In this document: piece by piece, positions 51,862-63,100 of the stretch
Numbering within the stretch: the stretch's first letter is position 1
Layout: every line of letters begins with the position of its first letter
DNA from: Cercospora beticola
Taxonomy: Eukaryota; Ascomycota; Dothideomycetes; Mycosphaerellales; Mycosphaerellaceae
Assembly: GCF_033473495.1 (NCBI RefSeq)
Contig: NC_088943.1
Location: 1,282,001-1,346,000, forward strand
DNA length: 64,000 bases
Direction: 5' to 3'
Made by a program: the position numbers and the translations under genes
The notes under the pieces: model-generated
What the model saw: the letters and a program-made list of their open reading frames with translations, nothing else
Databases searched by the model: none
Told to the model about the DNA's origin: nothing

Positions 51862-54800
51862 ATGGGCACTGCACGGTCACCGCCGAGTCTCACGCAGAGG
51901 TCATCACAGGTCAAGCAATCGTCGATATCCAGTTTCTTCACCCCACAAGCTCCGTCTCAAAAACCCAAAGTCAAGGACATTCCCGCGCCGCAGCCAACCG
52001 CCACTCCGGCTAGGAAGAATGCAGATAGGGAGGATGACTTGTTTGTGACTGACGATGAATCGCATGGACCTCGAAGAGCATCCACGTCGTCGAAACGAGC
52101 CTTGGAAGACGGCGATGATGACGAGCCTGCCACGAAGCGACGCAGGGCACGATCCAATGGCGAAGCGGAGGGCGAGGACCTCGCTGCTGGTCCAATGCGG
52201 AAGGATAGTACAGCAAAATTGAAGACAGCTGAACGGACATCCAAGTATACCTTCTCCAGCTCGAACGAACCTGCTCACGTTCCCGATCCGGACGAAGCAG
52301 ACGATGAGGAGACCCGTCGGATGAAAGCCCGCCTGCATCAGAAATTCGTGAAGAAGCTCGGGCGGCCGGACAGCCTAGCAAACATCAGACGGCGGAGTGG
52401 CGTCATTGATGAGGAGGCAGTAGCGGCAGAGGACGATCCACCCGATGATGAAGAGGAGGAAACAGCAGCGTCAAAGAAAGGCGGGAAAGGTGGTGGAAGA
52501 AAGATTCCGGCATCAAGAAAGGGCAAGCTCACACCTCTGGACCAAAAGGTCGTGGACTTGAAGCGGAAATATCCAGATGTGCTTCTGGTAGTCGAAGTGG
52601 GCTATAAGTACAGGCTTTATGGCGAAGATGCTCGAGTAGCAGCTAAAGTCCTGTCGGTGGTGTGCATTCCGGGCAAGATGCGCTTCGATGAACACCCATC
52701 CGAGGCACATATGACAAGATTTGCTGGCGCGAGCTTTCCTACGCACCGGCTGCACGTACATGTCAAGCGACTGATCAACGCTGGGCACAAGGTAGGCATA
52801 GTACGACAGCTAGAGACGGCCGCTTTGAAAGCTGCAGGAGCCAACAAAAGCAAGCTATTCGAACGTGATCTGACGAATTTGTATACGAAAGCGACATACG
52901 TCGATGATGAGGAGGGACTAGACACAAGTCTTGCGGGCGCTGAAGGTGGCGCTCCTGCATCTGGTCATTTACTGTGTCTGACAGAAAGCTATCCAAAAGG
53001 TAACGGCTCGGATGAGAAGGTTCACCTTGGTCTCATCGCCGTCCAGCCTGCGACTGGCGAGATTGTGTACGATGACTTCGAAGATGGCTGGATGCGAAGT
53101 GAACTCGAGACCCGCCTCTTACACATCTCTCCAGCTGAATTCGTTATTGTCGGAGAGGTCTCTAAAGCGACCAAGAAACTGGTGCAGCATCTATCAGGCG
53201 GTGATGATGCTCGACTGGAATGGAAGGACAAGCCGAAGACCGTGGCTGCTCAAGCTTACAGTCACATCACAAAATTCTACGCTGACAAAATGAAGGAAGG
53301 AGAGGCAAGCTCGTCACAAGTGCAATCATCGCAAGACACTGGAACTCTTCTGGATAAGGTGCACAAGCTATCAGAAAATGCGACGATCTGCCTGTCGGCT
53401 ATGATCACGCATCTTACAGACTACGGTCTTCAGCATGTATTTGATCTCACAAAAAGCTTTCAGTCCTTCAGCGCCAGATCACACATGTTGCTGAACGGTA
53501 ATACATTGACGAGTCTGGAGATCTATCGCAACCAAACCGATCAGGCGGAGAAGGGTTCTCTGTTCTGGACGCTGAACCACACCTCGACTCGATTCGGGCA
53601 GCGCTTGCTTCGCAAATGGGTCGGCAGGCCGCTGTTGGATCGTGCGAGACTTGACGAACGAGTCGCAGCTGTCGAAGAGCTGAAGGAGGGCGCGGGCCAA
53701 GCAGGGATCGAACGCATCAAGCAATTGCTCAGTAAAACGAGAGCCGACCTCGAGCGCACGTTGATTCGCATCTACTACAAAAAGTGCTCTCGCTCGGAAC
53801 TGTTGCAATTCTTGCAGACACTCCAAGGCGTGGCGCAGGAATATCACTTTGTCAAATCGGCTGCGGATGCAGGGTTCCAGTCAAGCATGATCAACGAAGC
53901 CATTGCTGCTTTGCCCTTGATCTCCGACGATGTGCTCGACTATCTTGGACGTATGAATTTGCAGGCAGCCAAGGAAAACGACAAGTACAACTTCTTTCGT
54001 GACGAACACGAGACGGAGGACATCACAGACCACAAATGCGGTATCGTGGCGGTAGAACACGATCTCAACGAGTTCAAAGCAACCGCAACAAGTTTGCTCA
54101 AACGAAGAGTACCAGTAACCTATGTGACGGTCGCGGAGATCGACTACCTCATCGAGCTTGACAACACGCAGCTCAAGAATGTGCCCGCCACCTGGACCAA
54201 GATATCAAGCACGAAAAAAGTTAGTCGCTTTCATCCTCCTGAAGTCGTGAAGCTGCTTCGAGAGCGAGACCAACACAAAGAGAGCCTATCCAACGCTTGC
54301 GACGCTGCCTTTGCATCCCTTCTAGCGGAGATTGGGCGCAAGTATGAAGCATTTCGCGAATGCATTCAATCATTGGCATTGCTTGACTGTCTCCTCTCAT
54401 TGGCCTCGGTGGCACAACAGCCAGGCTACTGCAAGCCTGCCTTTACGGACAAGCCTGGCATTTCCATATCAGCGGGCCGACATCCCATGGTGGAGCAGTT
54501 GCTGCTGGACAATTTCGTGCCAAATTCCGTTGATCTCGCTGGCGACGCGACACGTGCACTGCTCATCACGGGGCCGAACATGGGCGGCAAGTCTTCGTAT
54601 GTTCGATCTGTGGCGTTAATTGCAATCATGGCCCAGATTGGTTCATATGTGCCAGCAGATGCTTGTGAGCTCGGTCTGCTCGATGCTGTTTTCACCCGCA
54701 TGGGAGCTGGCGACAATATGATGAAAGGCGAATCAACTTTCATGGTCGAGGTTGGAGAGACAAGTGACATACTCAAGCAAGCCACACCGAGAAGTCTGGT

Positions 54801-55278
54801 TATACTGGATGAGCTGGGGCGAGGCACTAGCACTCACGATGGTGTTGCAATCGCACAGAGTGTCCTGCATCACATGGTCACTGTGCAGAAGAGCTTGACT
54901 CTGTTCATCACGCATTACCAGTCCCTGGCACGAGTTGCAGACACTGTCGCCGAGAGCGAAACGAATGTGAAACCGCTTCGAAACGTTCACATGCAATTTC
55001 GCGAGAACGACAGCGAGTCCGCGGCTGGGGAGAAGGACATCACGTTCTTATACGAGGTCGGAGAAGGGGTTGCACACCGCAGCTATGGTCTGAACGTCGC
55101 TCGACTTGCTGGGCTACCCAAAAGCTTGCTGGAAGTGGCAGCGAGACGAAGTCGGGCAATGGAAGAAGAGGAAGGTCGTCGTCGCATGACATATCTTGCG
55201 AAAGCAATGTCTATGGTCATGCAGGATGGCTCTGGAACCGCGCTCGACAGGTTGGTGACCGGCGTCGAGCAGTTGTAG
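51862..55278 (+). CDS. MSH3: DNA mismatch repair protein MSH3
   Basis: Partner of MSH2 in MutS beta, which recognises insertion/deletion loops in the nucleus. Single exon, 1138 residues. A PCNA-interacting motif QSSISSFF sits at 19-26. The basic sequence KRRRARS is a likely nuclear localisation signal. The mismatch-binding domain I begins near [35 protein letters not shown]; the K-Y-R in place of the MSH6/MutS F-x-E is the MSH3 signature. The ATPase has Walker [10 protein letters not shown] (about 904-912) and the [12 protein letters not shown] signature (about 982-993). Length and order match the family. Intronless, which is uncommon for a long fungal gene but fully open. Confidence 0.97.
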   Translation: MGTARSPPSLTQRSSQVKQSSISSFFTPQAPSQKPKVKDIPAPQPTATPARKNADREDDLFVTDDESHGPRRASTSSKRALEDGDDDEPATKRRRARSNGEAEGEDLAAGPMRKDSTAKLKTAERTSKYTFSSSNEPAHVPDPDEADDEETRRMKARLHQKFVKKLGRPDSLANIRRRSGVIDEEAVAAEDDPPDDEEEETAASKKGGKGGGRKIPASRKGKLTPLDQKVVDLKRKYPDVLLVVEVGYKYRLYGEDARVAAKVLSVVCIPGKMRFDEHPSEAHMTRFAGASFPTHRLHVHVKRLINAGHKVGIVRQLETAALKAAGANKSKLFERDLTNLYTKATYVDDEEGLDTSLAGAEGGAPASGHLLCLTESYPKGNGSDEKVHLGLIAVQPATGEIVYDDFEDGWMRSELETRLLHISPAEFVIVGEVSKATKKLVQHLSGGDDARLEWKDKPKTVAAQAYSHITKFYADKMKEGEASSSQVQSSQDTGTLLDKVHKLSENATICLSAMITHLTDYGLQHVFDLTKSFQSFSARSHMLLNGNTLTSLEIYRNQTDQAEKGSLFWTLNHTSTRFGQRLLRKWVGRPLLDRARLDERVAAVEELKEGAGQAGIERIKQLLSKTRADLERTLIRIYYKKCSRSELLQFLQTLQGVAQEYHFVKSAADAGFQSSMINEAIAALPLISDDVLDYLGRMNLQAAKENDKYNFFRDEHETEDITDHKCGIVAVEHDLNEFKATATSLLKRRVPVTYVTVAEIDYLIELDNTQLKNVPATWTKISSTKKVSRFHPPEVVKLLRERDQHKESLSNACDAAFASLLAEIGRKYEAFRECIQSLALLDCLLSLASVAQQPGYCKPAFTDKPGISISAGRHPMVEQLLLDNFVPNSVDLAGDATRALLITGPNMGGKSSYVRSVALIAIMAQIGSYVPADACELGLLDAVFTRMGAGDNMMKGESTFMVEVGETSDILKQATPRSLVILDELGRGTSTHDGVAIAQSVLHHMVTVQKSLTLFITHYQSLARVADTVAESETNVKPLRNVHMQFRENDSESAAGEKDITFLYEVGEGVAHRSYGLNVARLAGLPKSLLEVAARRSRAMEEEEGRRRMTYLAKAMSMVMQDGSGTALDRLVTGVEQL

Positions 55279-55585
55279 ACAAGTGTTTGCCGGCATGATG
55301 GAGTGTGAAAATGTCGCCTGATCTGGTCCGCCCTAGGTGGCGCCTGTAGGCCACTGTACATCAATGTGTATGATTATCTGCTTCTCAAACTTTGGAAGCC
55401 GCCCTTTCAAATATGAGTGCGAGCTCATCAAATTGGTGCCAAAGATGATGTGCTTGCGATATCGGAAGCAAAGCTCGACACACCTTGCGGGCCAATTGCA
55501 TGTTCGCTTTTTCGCAAGCAAATACTCACAGTCCTTGCCACACACCCACTTTGAGCGCATACGCAGTTGAAGTGGACAGCTGAAT
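55279..55585. other. Intergenic between MSH3 and FMO gene
   Basis: About 307 bp. No recognisable elements beyond presumed terminator and promoter. Confidence 0.5.
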
Positions 55586-57150
55586 ATGGGATCAATACCT
55601 TCGGAACGCCGCTTCAAGGCTGACAGTATTTGCATCATAGGCGCTGGTCCCAGTGGACTAGCAGCAGCGAAGTAGGCTTCACGAGATTTCTGACTCCCAC
55701 GCCTTTGTAGTATGGTTGACGATGAGGTAGGTATCTGATCGCAGAGAAAGCATTCTCGAGGGTTGTCATCTACGAGCAGCGTTCGAAGACAGGCGGGCTA
55801 TGGAATTATTTGCCCTGTAATGAGGGCTCTGCAAAAGTTCCTGTACCACAAACAAATCCTCATGCTGGGCATGCTGAGCCGGTCTGGGGACAAGTCGGGC
55901 AAGATGGCAGTGTGAGCGAAGAGCCGGACTTCATCTCACCAGTCTACGAACGGCTCGAGACGAACATTCCACGAGGGCTGATGGGCTTTTCCGATCTGGA
56001 CTGGGATGAAGATCGCCAACTCTTCCCAAAGCACGAAGACGTCCTAAACTACATTCAAACTTACGGCAAAGACGTCTCACACCTCATAAAATTACGCACC
56101 CAAGTCCTCGACGTCCGCCTCCGCCCCGACGAAAAATGGACAGTCACCACAACTCCCATCTCACAACCCAACAGTCCCCAAGAACCCACTGAAGAGACCT
56201 TCGACGCCGTCATCTGCGCCAACGGCCACTACGAAGTCCCCTACATCCCTCAAGTCCCCGGCATCTCCACCTTTCACTCAACCTACCCAAACACAATCTC
56301 CCACTCAAAATTCTACCGCAAACCAGAAGCCTACACCAACAAAAAAGTCATCATCGTCGGAAACTCCGCTTCAGGAATCGACATCGGCTCCCAAATCGAA
56401 CACGTCTGCAAACTTCCCCTCATAATTTCTCAGAAGTCGGAATCCTACCTCAACGTCGAAGGCTCCAAACCGACGAACATCAAAATCGAAAAACCAGAAA
56501 TCATCGAATACATCCCCCAAAACCGAACCGTAAAATTCTCCGACTCCACAACAGAATCCCACATCGATGCAATCCTCTACTGTACAGGCTACTTCTACTA
56601 CTACCCCTTCCTCTCCTCCCTGCACCCTCCAATAATAACAACCGGCGAAAGAGTCCAAAACACCTACCAACACATTTTCTACGCACCAAACCCAACCCTC
56701 TCTTTCCTAGTCCTAAACCAAAAAGTCATTCCGTTTCCGATGGCGGAAGTTCAATCTGCCGTTATCGCTCGGGTTCTTTCCGGCCGTCTCTCTTTACCTT
56801 CGTTGCACGAGATGAAGAGCTGGGAAGAGGATGTGGAGAAAGAAATGGGAAAGGGACGGAATTTTCATGTTTTGAAGTTTCCGAGGGATGCGGAGATGAT
56901 TAATTTTTTGGGGGAGTGGGCTAGAAGCGCGGATGGGGAGGAGGTTGGGATTGTTGGGGTTGGGATTGTGGGGAAGAAGCCGCCAAGGTGGGGAGCGAAA
57001 GAGTTTTATACGAGGGAGAGGTTTCCGAATATTAAGAGTGCGTTTAATGCGTTGGGGGAGGAGAGGTATCAGGTGAGGAGGTTGGAGGAGGTGGGGTTTG
57101 ATTTTGAGAAGTGGAAAGCAGGGACAGAGGAGGGAGGGAAGGGGAAGTAG
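55586..57150 (+). CDS. Flavin-containing monooxygenase (FMO/BVMO type)
   Basis: NADPH-dependent flavin monooxygenase. Two exons, 55586-55671 and 55731-57150, with a 59-bp intron (GTAGGC...GAGGTAG) joined to give 501 residues. The FAD motif GAGPSG is in exon 1 at ICIIGAGPSGLAAAKY, followed across the intron by IYEQRSKTGGLWNY. The FMO identifying region is FHSTYPNTISHSKFYRKP, and the NADPH Rossmann motif is IIVGNSASGIDI. A late CTGYFYYYPF block matches the ATGY-type motif. The 5' two thirds of the coding strand are A+C-rich and the last third G+T-rich, changing near 56730. The start at 55586 places the FAD motif at the usual position. Substrate unknown. Confidence 0.9.
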
Positions 57151-57392
57151 GAGCGTGGACTGTGTTGCATAGAGATCTCGATACAAGATAGAGCGGAATC
57201 AATCGTGCGATGGATCCGAGAGCTTGGTCAGTGAAAGGCGAACGGTGGGCTGTTCGACAACCTGGGTACCAGGCATGAATGAGAGTCGCAGAGAAGACCT
57301 GGCAATGACTCAACAATGTATTGCGTGTTATGTTTCGTCTATACAACTGTACATGTCATGAATCGAGCTAGTCATATCGAGACAAAATGGTC

Positions 57393-59336
57393 TCATCTCA
57401 CAACACTGTTCTTTCTTGATGCTGTCGGCGTACCGCGTGGCGTGACACGAGTCTCGCCAAAGAATCTGGAGTATGGTAATTAGTAGGTTCGCAGGGAAGA
57501 GAATGTTTCTGGCGAGAACTTACCGTTGTGATTGTGAGTAGGAGCGCTCGTTGAGTCCGGGACGGCCAGCCGCTGCACCTGTCGTGTGTTAGCACGTCAA
57601 TCTTCCAAAGCGAGGTCACAGCAGAGCGACTTACTGGCTCTTCGGGAGTTGGCAATGTAACTCAATCGTCTGCCTCCTGTGCCTCCGTGGTCCACGCTTT
57701 CGTTCCTAACGGCAGCCAACTGTTGTGCGAATGGAGATCTCTTCCGGAGTGTAGGACCCTTCCAGTAGATTACGTAAACAGCTGCCACAAGCAGGAAGGA
57801 AATGCAGAACAAGATGGTACTCGCGTATTCCAGATTATTCGGAGGACTGATATTCGTGAAGAATGGCGTGGCAGGGACTGTCAGCACACCAGCCAGGAAG
57901 TCTCGTGCCCAACCGTTGCCACCAGTGGCAGATGCGGAGTATGGGCCGTACGCGCAAATCATGTAGTCGATGGTCGCCATATAGATGGCATAGTTCGCGA
58001 TGCCCACGATTGCGGCGAAGATCATGGAGCCGATCCAATGAATTGGTGGTCCTTGAATAGTCCAGGCAAAGCCAATGAGACCGATGGGCAGGCAGGGTGC
58101 CAGATACAACAATAGCCACAGCCTCGACTCATACTGCGCTCGCTCGTCATCCGGCTTGGCCTGGCGTTCTTTGATGTTACGCCTGATGGCAGGGATGAAG
58201 AAGATCCAGGCGAGAACATAGCCCACACCAATGGGGATGAAGGCCAATCCGATCTGCACAGTGGAGAAACCCCATTGATCGTAGACCAATGCAAAGGATT
58301 GGATGAACATGAAGATCAGAGCGTCAGAGAAGCCGGAGAGCAAGGAGAGTACCAATACGATGGGCTCTGTCAAGAACATCTTGAACGGGCGAATCCAGGT
58401 CACCAAAATTTCTTTGGCGGAGAACCTCTCCTTGAATGGCACCAGCTCATCAGGTCCCCACACATTCGCGTCTGGGTTTTGCTTTCTTCGCTTCTTTGCG
58501 ATGCGGTTCATCATGATGGTCGTTCGTGTTTCCGGCACTGTGGCTGCGTGGAGAAGTTGGACGGCACCTCCAAAGATGAGCTGGATCCAGATGGACCATC
58601 TCCAGTCCAGGTAGGCTTCACTGAATCCGCCAACGATAGGACCCAGAATAGAACCGCCGACTGAAGAGAAGACGACGAAGGCCACTGCATATTGTTGATT
58701 ATCCGACTCCCACATGTCTGCAATCATACCCAAAGTGACGGAGCCTCCAGCAGAAGACAGACCACCGAGAGCACGACCGACCATGATGGTGGCGAAGTTG
58801 GGAGCGAGGGCGACGGGAAGTTGCCAAATGTTGACTAGGAACAACGACAGCTGGAGGATAGGCCAGCGTCCAAACTCTTCTGACCAAGGTGCCCACAGTT
58901 CACAGCCGAACGCGTATAGGACGAGGAAGATCATGGCACCGCATCGAGCAGCTTGCGCGCTGACGCCAAACTCTTCGCTGATGCCGGGAATGGCATTGGA
59001 GTAGAGCGAGGTGTTGAAGTTCATGGAGACCTGGACAATGAAGATCACACTGAGAATGTACCACTTCTTCCAAGACGGGAAGCAGAAGCCCAGCTCCTGG
59101 TAGCAGTCCTCCTCTGTGAGCTCGTACTTGTCGTAGGTGCCGAGCTGTTCGAGCTTCTCGCCATTGCGGTTCGCGCTGTGGTCCTGGTGGTTGTCGACAT
59201 GGTCGCGATCGGAAGTGGTCTTGTCGGAATGCTGATCATCGTCGTTCTCGCGGTGTAGCTTCTCGTTGGCATGATCCAGGTCAGCCTGGTTGATGACGGC
59301 GGGCGCGTCGTCGGTGAAATGCGTGTTCTTGGGCAT
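57393..59336 (-). CDS. MFS transporter, drug/polyamine exporter type
   Basis: Plasma-membrane proton-coupled transporter of the 12-segment DHA1 group. Exons 57635-59336, 57524-57578 and 57393-57465, with C-terminal introns of 56 and 58 bp (both GTAAGT), closing to 609 residues. A long hydrophilic N-terminus (about 95 residues, His/Asp-rich) precedes the first membrane segment (WYILSVIFIVQVSMNF). A motif A-like loop is seen at WAPWSEEFGRWPI and motif C near GGSILGPIVGGF. The C-terminal tail after splicing is Ser/Arg-rich. The simple open frame stops in a false tail at 57597; splicing is supported by two clean donors, acceptors and a TACTAAT-type branch. The closest relatives export drugs or polyamines; substrate unproven. 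Confidence 0.9.
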
Positions 59337-60007
59337 GCTGGGCGACACGCTGTGGCGAGATATGAGATGCTGTGCTATGCTGTGCCCTCGACAGCTGCTC
59401 CACGATCACATCGCAGCACGGTGGGCGGGGGCACGCGAGCAGTATATAAAGGGCGGTCATGTCTGGCAACGCGACGCCGCTGATCGGCAGTGACGCCGAC
59501 GTGCGTGTGGAAGGAATGATGGAGCCACACACTCCATATGGAGAGTGGAGGAGGGCAATGACGCTCCACAGCAGCGCCAACGGGGATCGCTCGCTCCTGC
59601 TGCCACGGCTGCCGTTGCAAAGCCTGCCAAGCCCGTGCTTAGTTGCGTTCTTGGTGCGCTTGACTGCGCGAAGTTCGACTTGTTCGTGTGCTCTCCGTGT
59701 CTCCACCGCCTCCCGACGACGTGACTGATAAAGTGCTGCGGGTGGGTCGGCAGAGAGTTTGCACCATGCCCGATCGCAACTGTGATCTCATCCGCTCGCC
59801 ATCGTCGATTTTGCTGGTTCATGTGCCACCTGCGCTGCAACGCTCGCGAAGGATTGTGCAGTCGCAACTCCTTGCTTGGACGGCAAATTGGATCACTTGT
59901 TGCAGCATCGAGGAATGCGGATCACCATGCGTGCACGATAGCGCGGTGGTGCTGTCGTGGACAGCGCTCTGCATCTGGCACCGCTTGGACATGTCGCTGA
60001 ACGAGAG
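59337..60007. promoter_or_regulatory. Divergent promoter region, MFS / GT8-like
   Basis: 671 bp between start codons. It contains a TATATAAA stretch at 59443-59450 about 107 bp before the MFS start, and nearby C-rich sequence of the CCCCGCC type. No other gene. Confidence 0.5.
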
Positions 60008-61466
60008 ATGCGGCCTCACCTCAAGACCTTCGTGATCGCAAGCCTGGCCATTTTGTTCTTCGCGCTGCTGGCATCACAATCATGGATCGCCATCTCGCAA
60101 TATCTGGAACGCCAACGACAGGACGTGCTGCTGCGCGAGAGCCTTGCGAAGCAAAATAATCAACTCCAAGCATCTCTACAGCAAGCACAAGATGAAGCTG
60201 ATTCCATGGCCAAGGCTGCCGCTGCTGTGACAGAATCAGAGAGGAGCAAATTTGCCTACACCTTCTACGCCACTACCGACAAATATGCATGCGGAGTGCT
60301 TGTCAACTTACGCCGCCTCGAAGAATTGAAGGCTCGCTATCCCCTACACGTTCTCATTTCACCCAACATCACAGAACCGTACGTGACCGCACTAGAAGCC
60401 GCAGGTGCTCGTACACACGTCGAGACTCCTCCACCTCTTCCTGGCGAAGGGGTCGGCTACTACGCGGATTGTCTGTTGAAGCTCCTGGCCTTCAAGCTTC
60501 ATCGTATCAACCCGGGCTTGGAGCGTGTGCTTGCATTCGACTCTGACCAGCTCATCATGCAGAACCTAGACCAACTCTTCACCGGCCTTCCGATTGGCAG
60601 TATTAGCGCCCCACGAGCTTACTGGATTGCCAAGGACTTCCTCGCGAGCACCTTCATGATGATCGACCTGTCCGATCGATTGTGGAATGCAGTCAGCACA
60701 GCCGTCGCTGAAGCTGGCATGGACGAATTCGACATGGACATCATCAACAAATTGCTAGGTAATTCAGACTCTTCATGAGTAGGACAAACCTCGATCTGAC
60801 TTATTGTAGGCGGTGAAGTAACCATGTTGAGTGAGTCTGGTCGCCGCAAACTCTCTATAACTTGACTGAACGTTCGGTAGGCGGCTCGTATATCACGCTC
60901 AACAGTCATTGGTACCATTTCCCGACTCATGAAATCCTGTGCTTAAGCTGATAAAAGTTTCATCGCGAAGGGAAGACTGGAACTTGCCATCGTGGTATCA
61001 CTCGGACTCTGCGCAGCGGCTCAACTGGACGATGATCAACAAGGTGAATGAATTGTCCAAAGCCATTGCAGTTGCAGAAGACATGCGTCGAGACGCACCA
61101 CACTCGATCGTCATACCACGCCCCCGCCTCGAACAGGCATCGCCAGAGCCTCAACCACAGATCGAACCCAACGTGGCTCACTCCTCCGACACGACCACTG
61201 ACGGCAGCTTCGTCGATCAGCACATTCCGTCTGGACCACGCTTCCCCGAACATCATCCTCTCTGGCAAGAGCTGTATTTGCTACAGTCAGCGGCGGCCGT
61301 TATCCACTTCTCAGCTGTTGGAAAGCCATGGGACGTCACTGGAGAATCCTTGCGCTCGCGAAAGCCTGATGCACACCCTCTACTAGGCGAGCAATTCCTG
61401 ACGTGGAGACGGACTGCAGGCAGCGTCTGTCCAGGCTATGGCAGTCTTGATCCCTTTGAGTACTGA
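60008..61466 (+). CDS. Type II membrane glycosyltransferase, GT8/glycogenin-like
   Basis: Likely Golgi glycosyltransferase. Four exons: 60008-60758, 60810-60830, 60881-60911 and 60971-61466, with introns of 51, 50 and 59 bp, closing to 432 residues. A single signal anchor is at residues about 7-26 (TFVIASLAILFFALLASQSW), followed by a Gln-rich stem helix. The catalytic domain begins FAYTFYATTDKYACGVLVNLRRL, with the DxD metal motif in VLAFDSDQLIMQNLDQLF. The conserved GGEVTMLSGSYITLNSHW segment is built from the two tiny exons 2 and 3. Related fungal proteins include the yeast alpha-N-acetylglucosaminyltransferase Gnt1 and glycogenin-like enzymes; donor and acceptor are not evident. Confidence 0.85.
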
Positions 61467-61536
61467 TGTGCTGATAGATCCAGATGATTCGAAATAGTTC
61501 CTTCCTGACCATGACATCTCACATCTGAGCTCGCAT

Positions 61537-62666
61537 TCAGAGCCTTGCTTTGGCTGCGTCAATTGCTGCGACGATGCCAGCTCTTACGTCCTCCACAATT
61601 TCTGCAGCAGGTTGTTCCACCTTGACAAGCCCGACCCCTGTGCCTGCCCAAGTCGCCGCTCTGCCAGCTTTAAGCTCGCTAGAGTAGCCTGCGGTGTCGC
61701 TGCGCATCGCCTCCGTATGGCGTTTGCGTATCTCCTCGATCCCAACCCCTTCATTATGCTCAATAAAGCTCGCATTCCTGATACTCCTCCCATCATACAA
61801 CACAGGCCACTTATTCGGCCCTCGCAACTCATCAAACACTTTACTCCGCACAGTACTCTGCCCTCCATCCATAGCAGCCAGAACAGCAGCACGATACTCC
61901 GGATGCATATGCGTCTCCGGCGCAGAAAGAAATCTCGTACCCAACACCACACCCTGCGCACCAAGCGTAAACGCCGCCGCAGCACCTCTTCCATCTGCAA
62001 TCCCGCCGGCCGCAACTACAGGTATATCGTAACCGTTTTTTGTCAAGTTGTCGATTACTTCTGGAAGCAACGAAACAATACTCGCCCCTCTCTCCCAACC
62101 ATGTCCACCGGCATCAATGCCCTGAATACACAACACATCCGGCCTCCCCTCCTCCTCTCTCACAACCTCTAAACTCGCCGCTACAGAACTCACTTGCACA
62201 AAAATCTTCGATTTCGGCAACACTTCCCTTATTGCCCTAATCCACTCCGCATAATCTGATAACTCATGACTAGCGAAGAGCCACACGACAGCTGGTCTAT
62301 ATTTCCTCAATACAGACAAAGCAGTTTCTTTCTTTGTGACGAAGGTGAGGAGTCCTACGCCAATTGGTAAGAGATCATCGTTGGAGGTCCGGATTAGTGC
62401 TTTTTCGACTTTGGAGAGTTCGAGTGAGAGGTCGCGCATGTCGTCTGTTGCGCCGATTTGGCCGAGGCCGCCGGCTTTTGTTACGGCGATTGCGAGGGAG
62501 GATTTTGCGTAGCTGCCCATCTGGGATCTATTAGATGTTTGTGGATTATGTGTAAAGTGAAGAAGAGAAGCCGAGGTTAGATGATGTTGTTGGGTTGAAG
62601 GTGACTTACTGGGGCGTTGATGATGAGGGGACTTTTGGTCCATGGGAACCATTTTTGGAGAGACAT
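61537..62666 (-). CDS. Nitronate monooxygenase (2-nitropropane dioxygenase family)
   Basis: FMN-dependent enzyme oxidising alkyl nitronates. Two exons, 62610-62666 and 61537-62520, with an 89-bp intron (GTAAGT...ATCCCAG) joined in phase 0 to 346 residues. The N-terminus SPLIINAPMGSYAKSSLAIAVTKAGGLGQIG holds the first FMN contacts. Later motifs are IGVGLLTF, the catalytic-region GIDAGGHGWERG and the phosphate-binding VAAGGIADGRG, followed by GVVLGTRFLSAPE. It is convergent with the GT8-like gene. The 5' third of the coding strand is A+C-rich and the rest G+T-rich, with the change near 62300. No signal peptide. Confidence 0.93.
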
Positions 62667-63053
62667 TGTTTGGTTTTGAGGTTTGGGGTTGTAGTTTGGG
62701 ATGGGGAATGGATGAGGTTGTTCAGCTGAACTTGAAGGTCAAGCAGAAGATCGTCGAGAGGCTTGGCGTTGACAAGTTCGACTGACGTTTGGTCCTGCCG
62801 ATCTTCAGTCCTCTTCTTGCCAATCATCCTACGGCATTATCACGATTTAAGTCCCTGGTTATGCTGTCTCGTGCAGAATCTATTGTCGGCTGAGATGGAT
62901 GGCAACTGATCATTGTGACTCGGTCGTGGATAGACAGCCTGTGGCGACACGGTGTTGCGAACAGTGGAGAAGGAACGACTGACGCGGCCGGAAAGGGGGC
63001 AAGCGTATCACAGCAAGCTCCATCCCACAAGCTTTACACCTTTGCAATGCACA
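62667..63053. other. Divergent promoter region, nitronate monooxygenase / phosphatase
   Basis: 387 bp between start codons, with no coding content except a short upstream frame overlapping the next start (listed separately). Confidence 0.45.
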
Positions 63054-63100
63054 ATGGGCTTTTTTCGCGACAAACATCAATACCATGTTCTCACTCATGA
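63047..63100 (+). promoter_or_regulatory. Overlapping upstream ORF of the phosphatase gene
   Basis: An ATG 7 nt before the main start opens a 17-codon frame that ends inside the main coding region in another phase. Such overlapping frames can lower translation of the main product; whether it is used is unknown. Confidence 0.4.

Noticed and set aside
55586..59336. FMO plus MFS transporter as a secondary-metabolite cluster
   Set aside because: No backbone enzyme (PKS, NRPS, terpene synthase) or pathway regulator is adjacent; two genes do not make a cluster.
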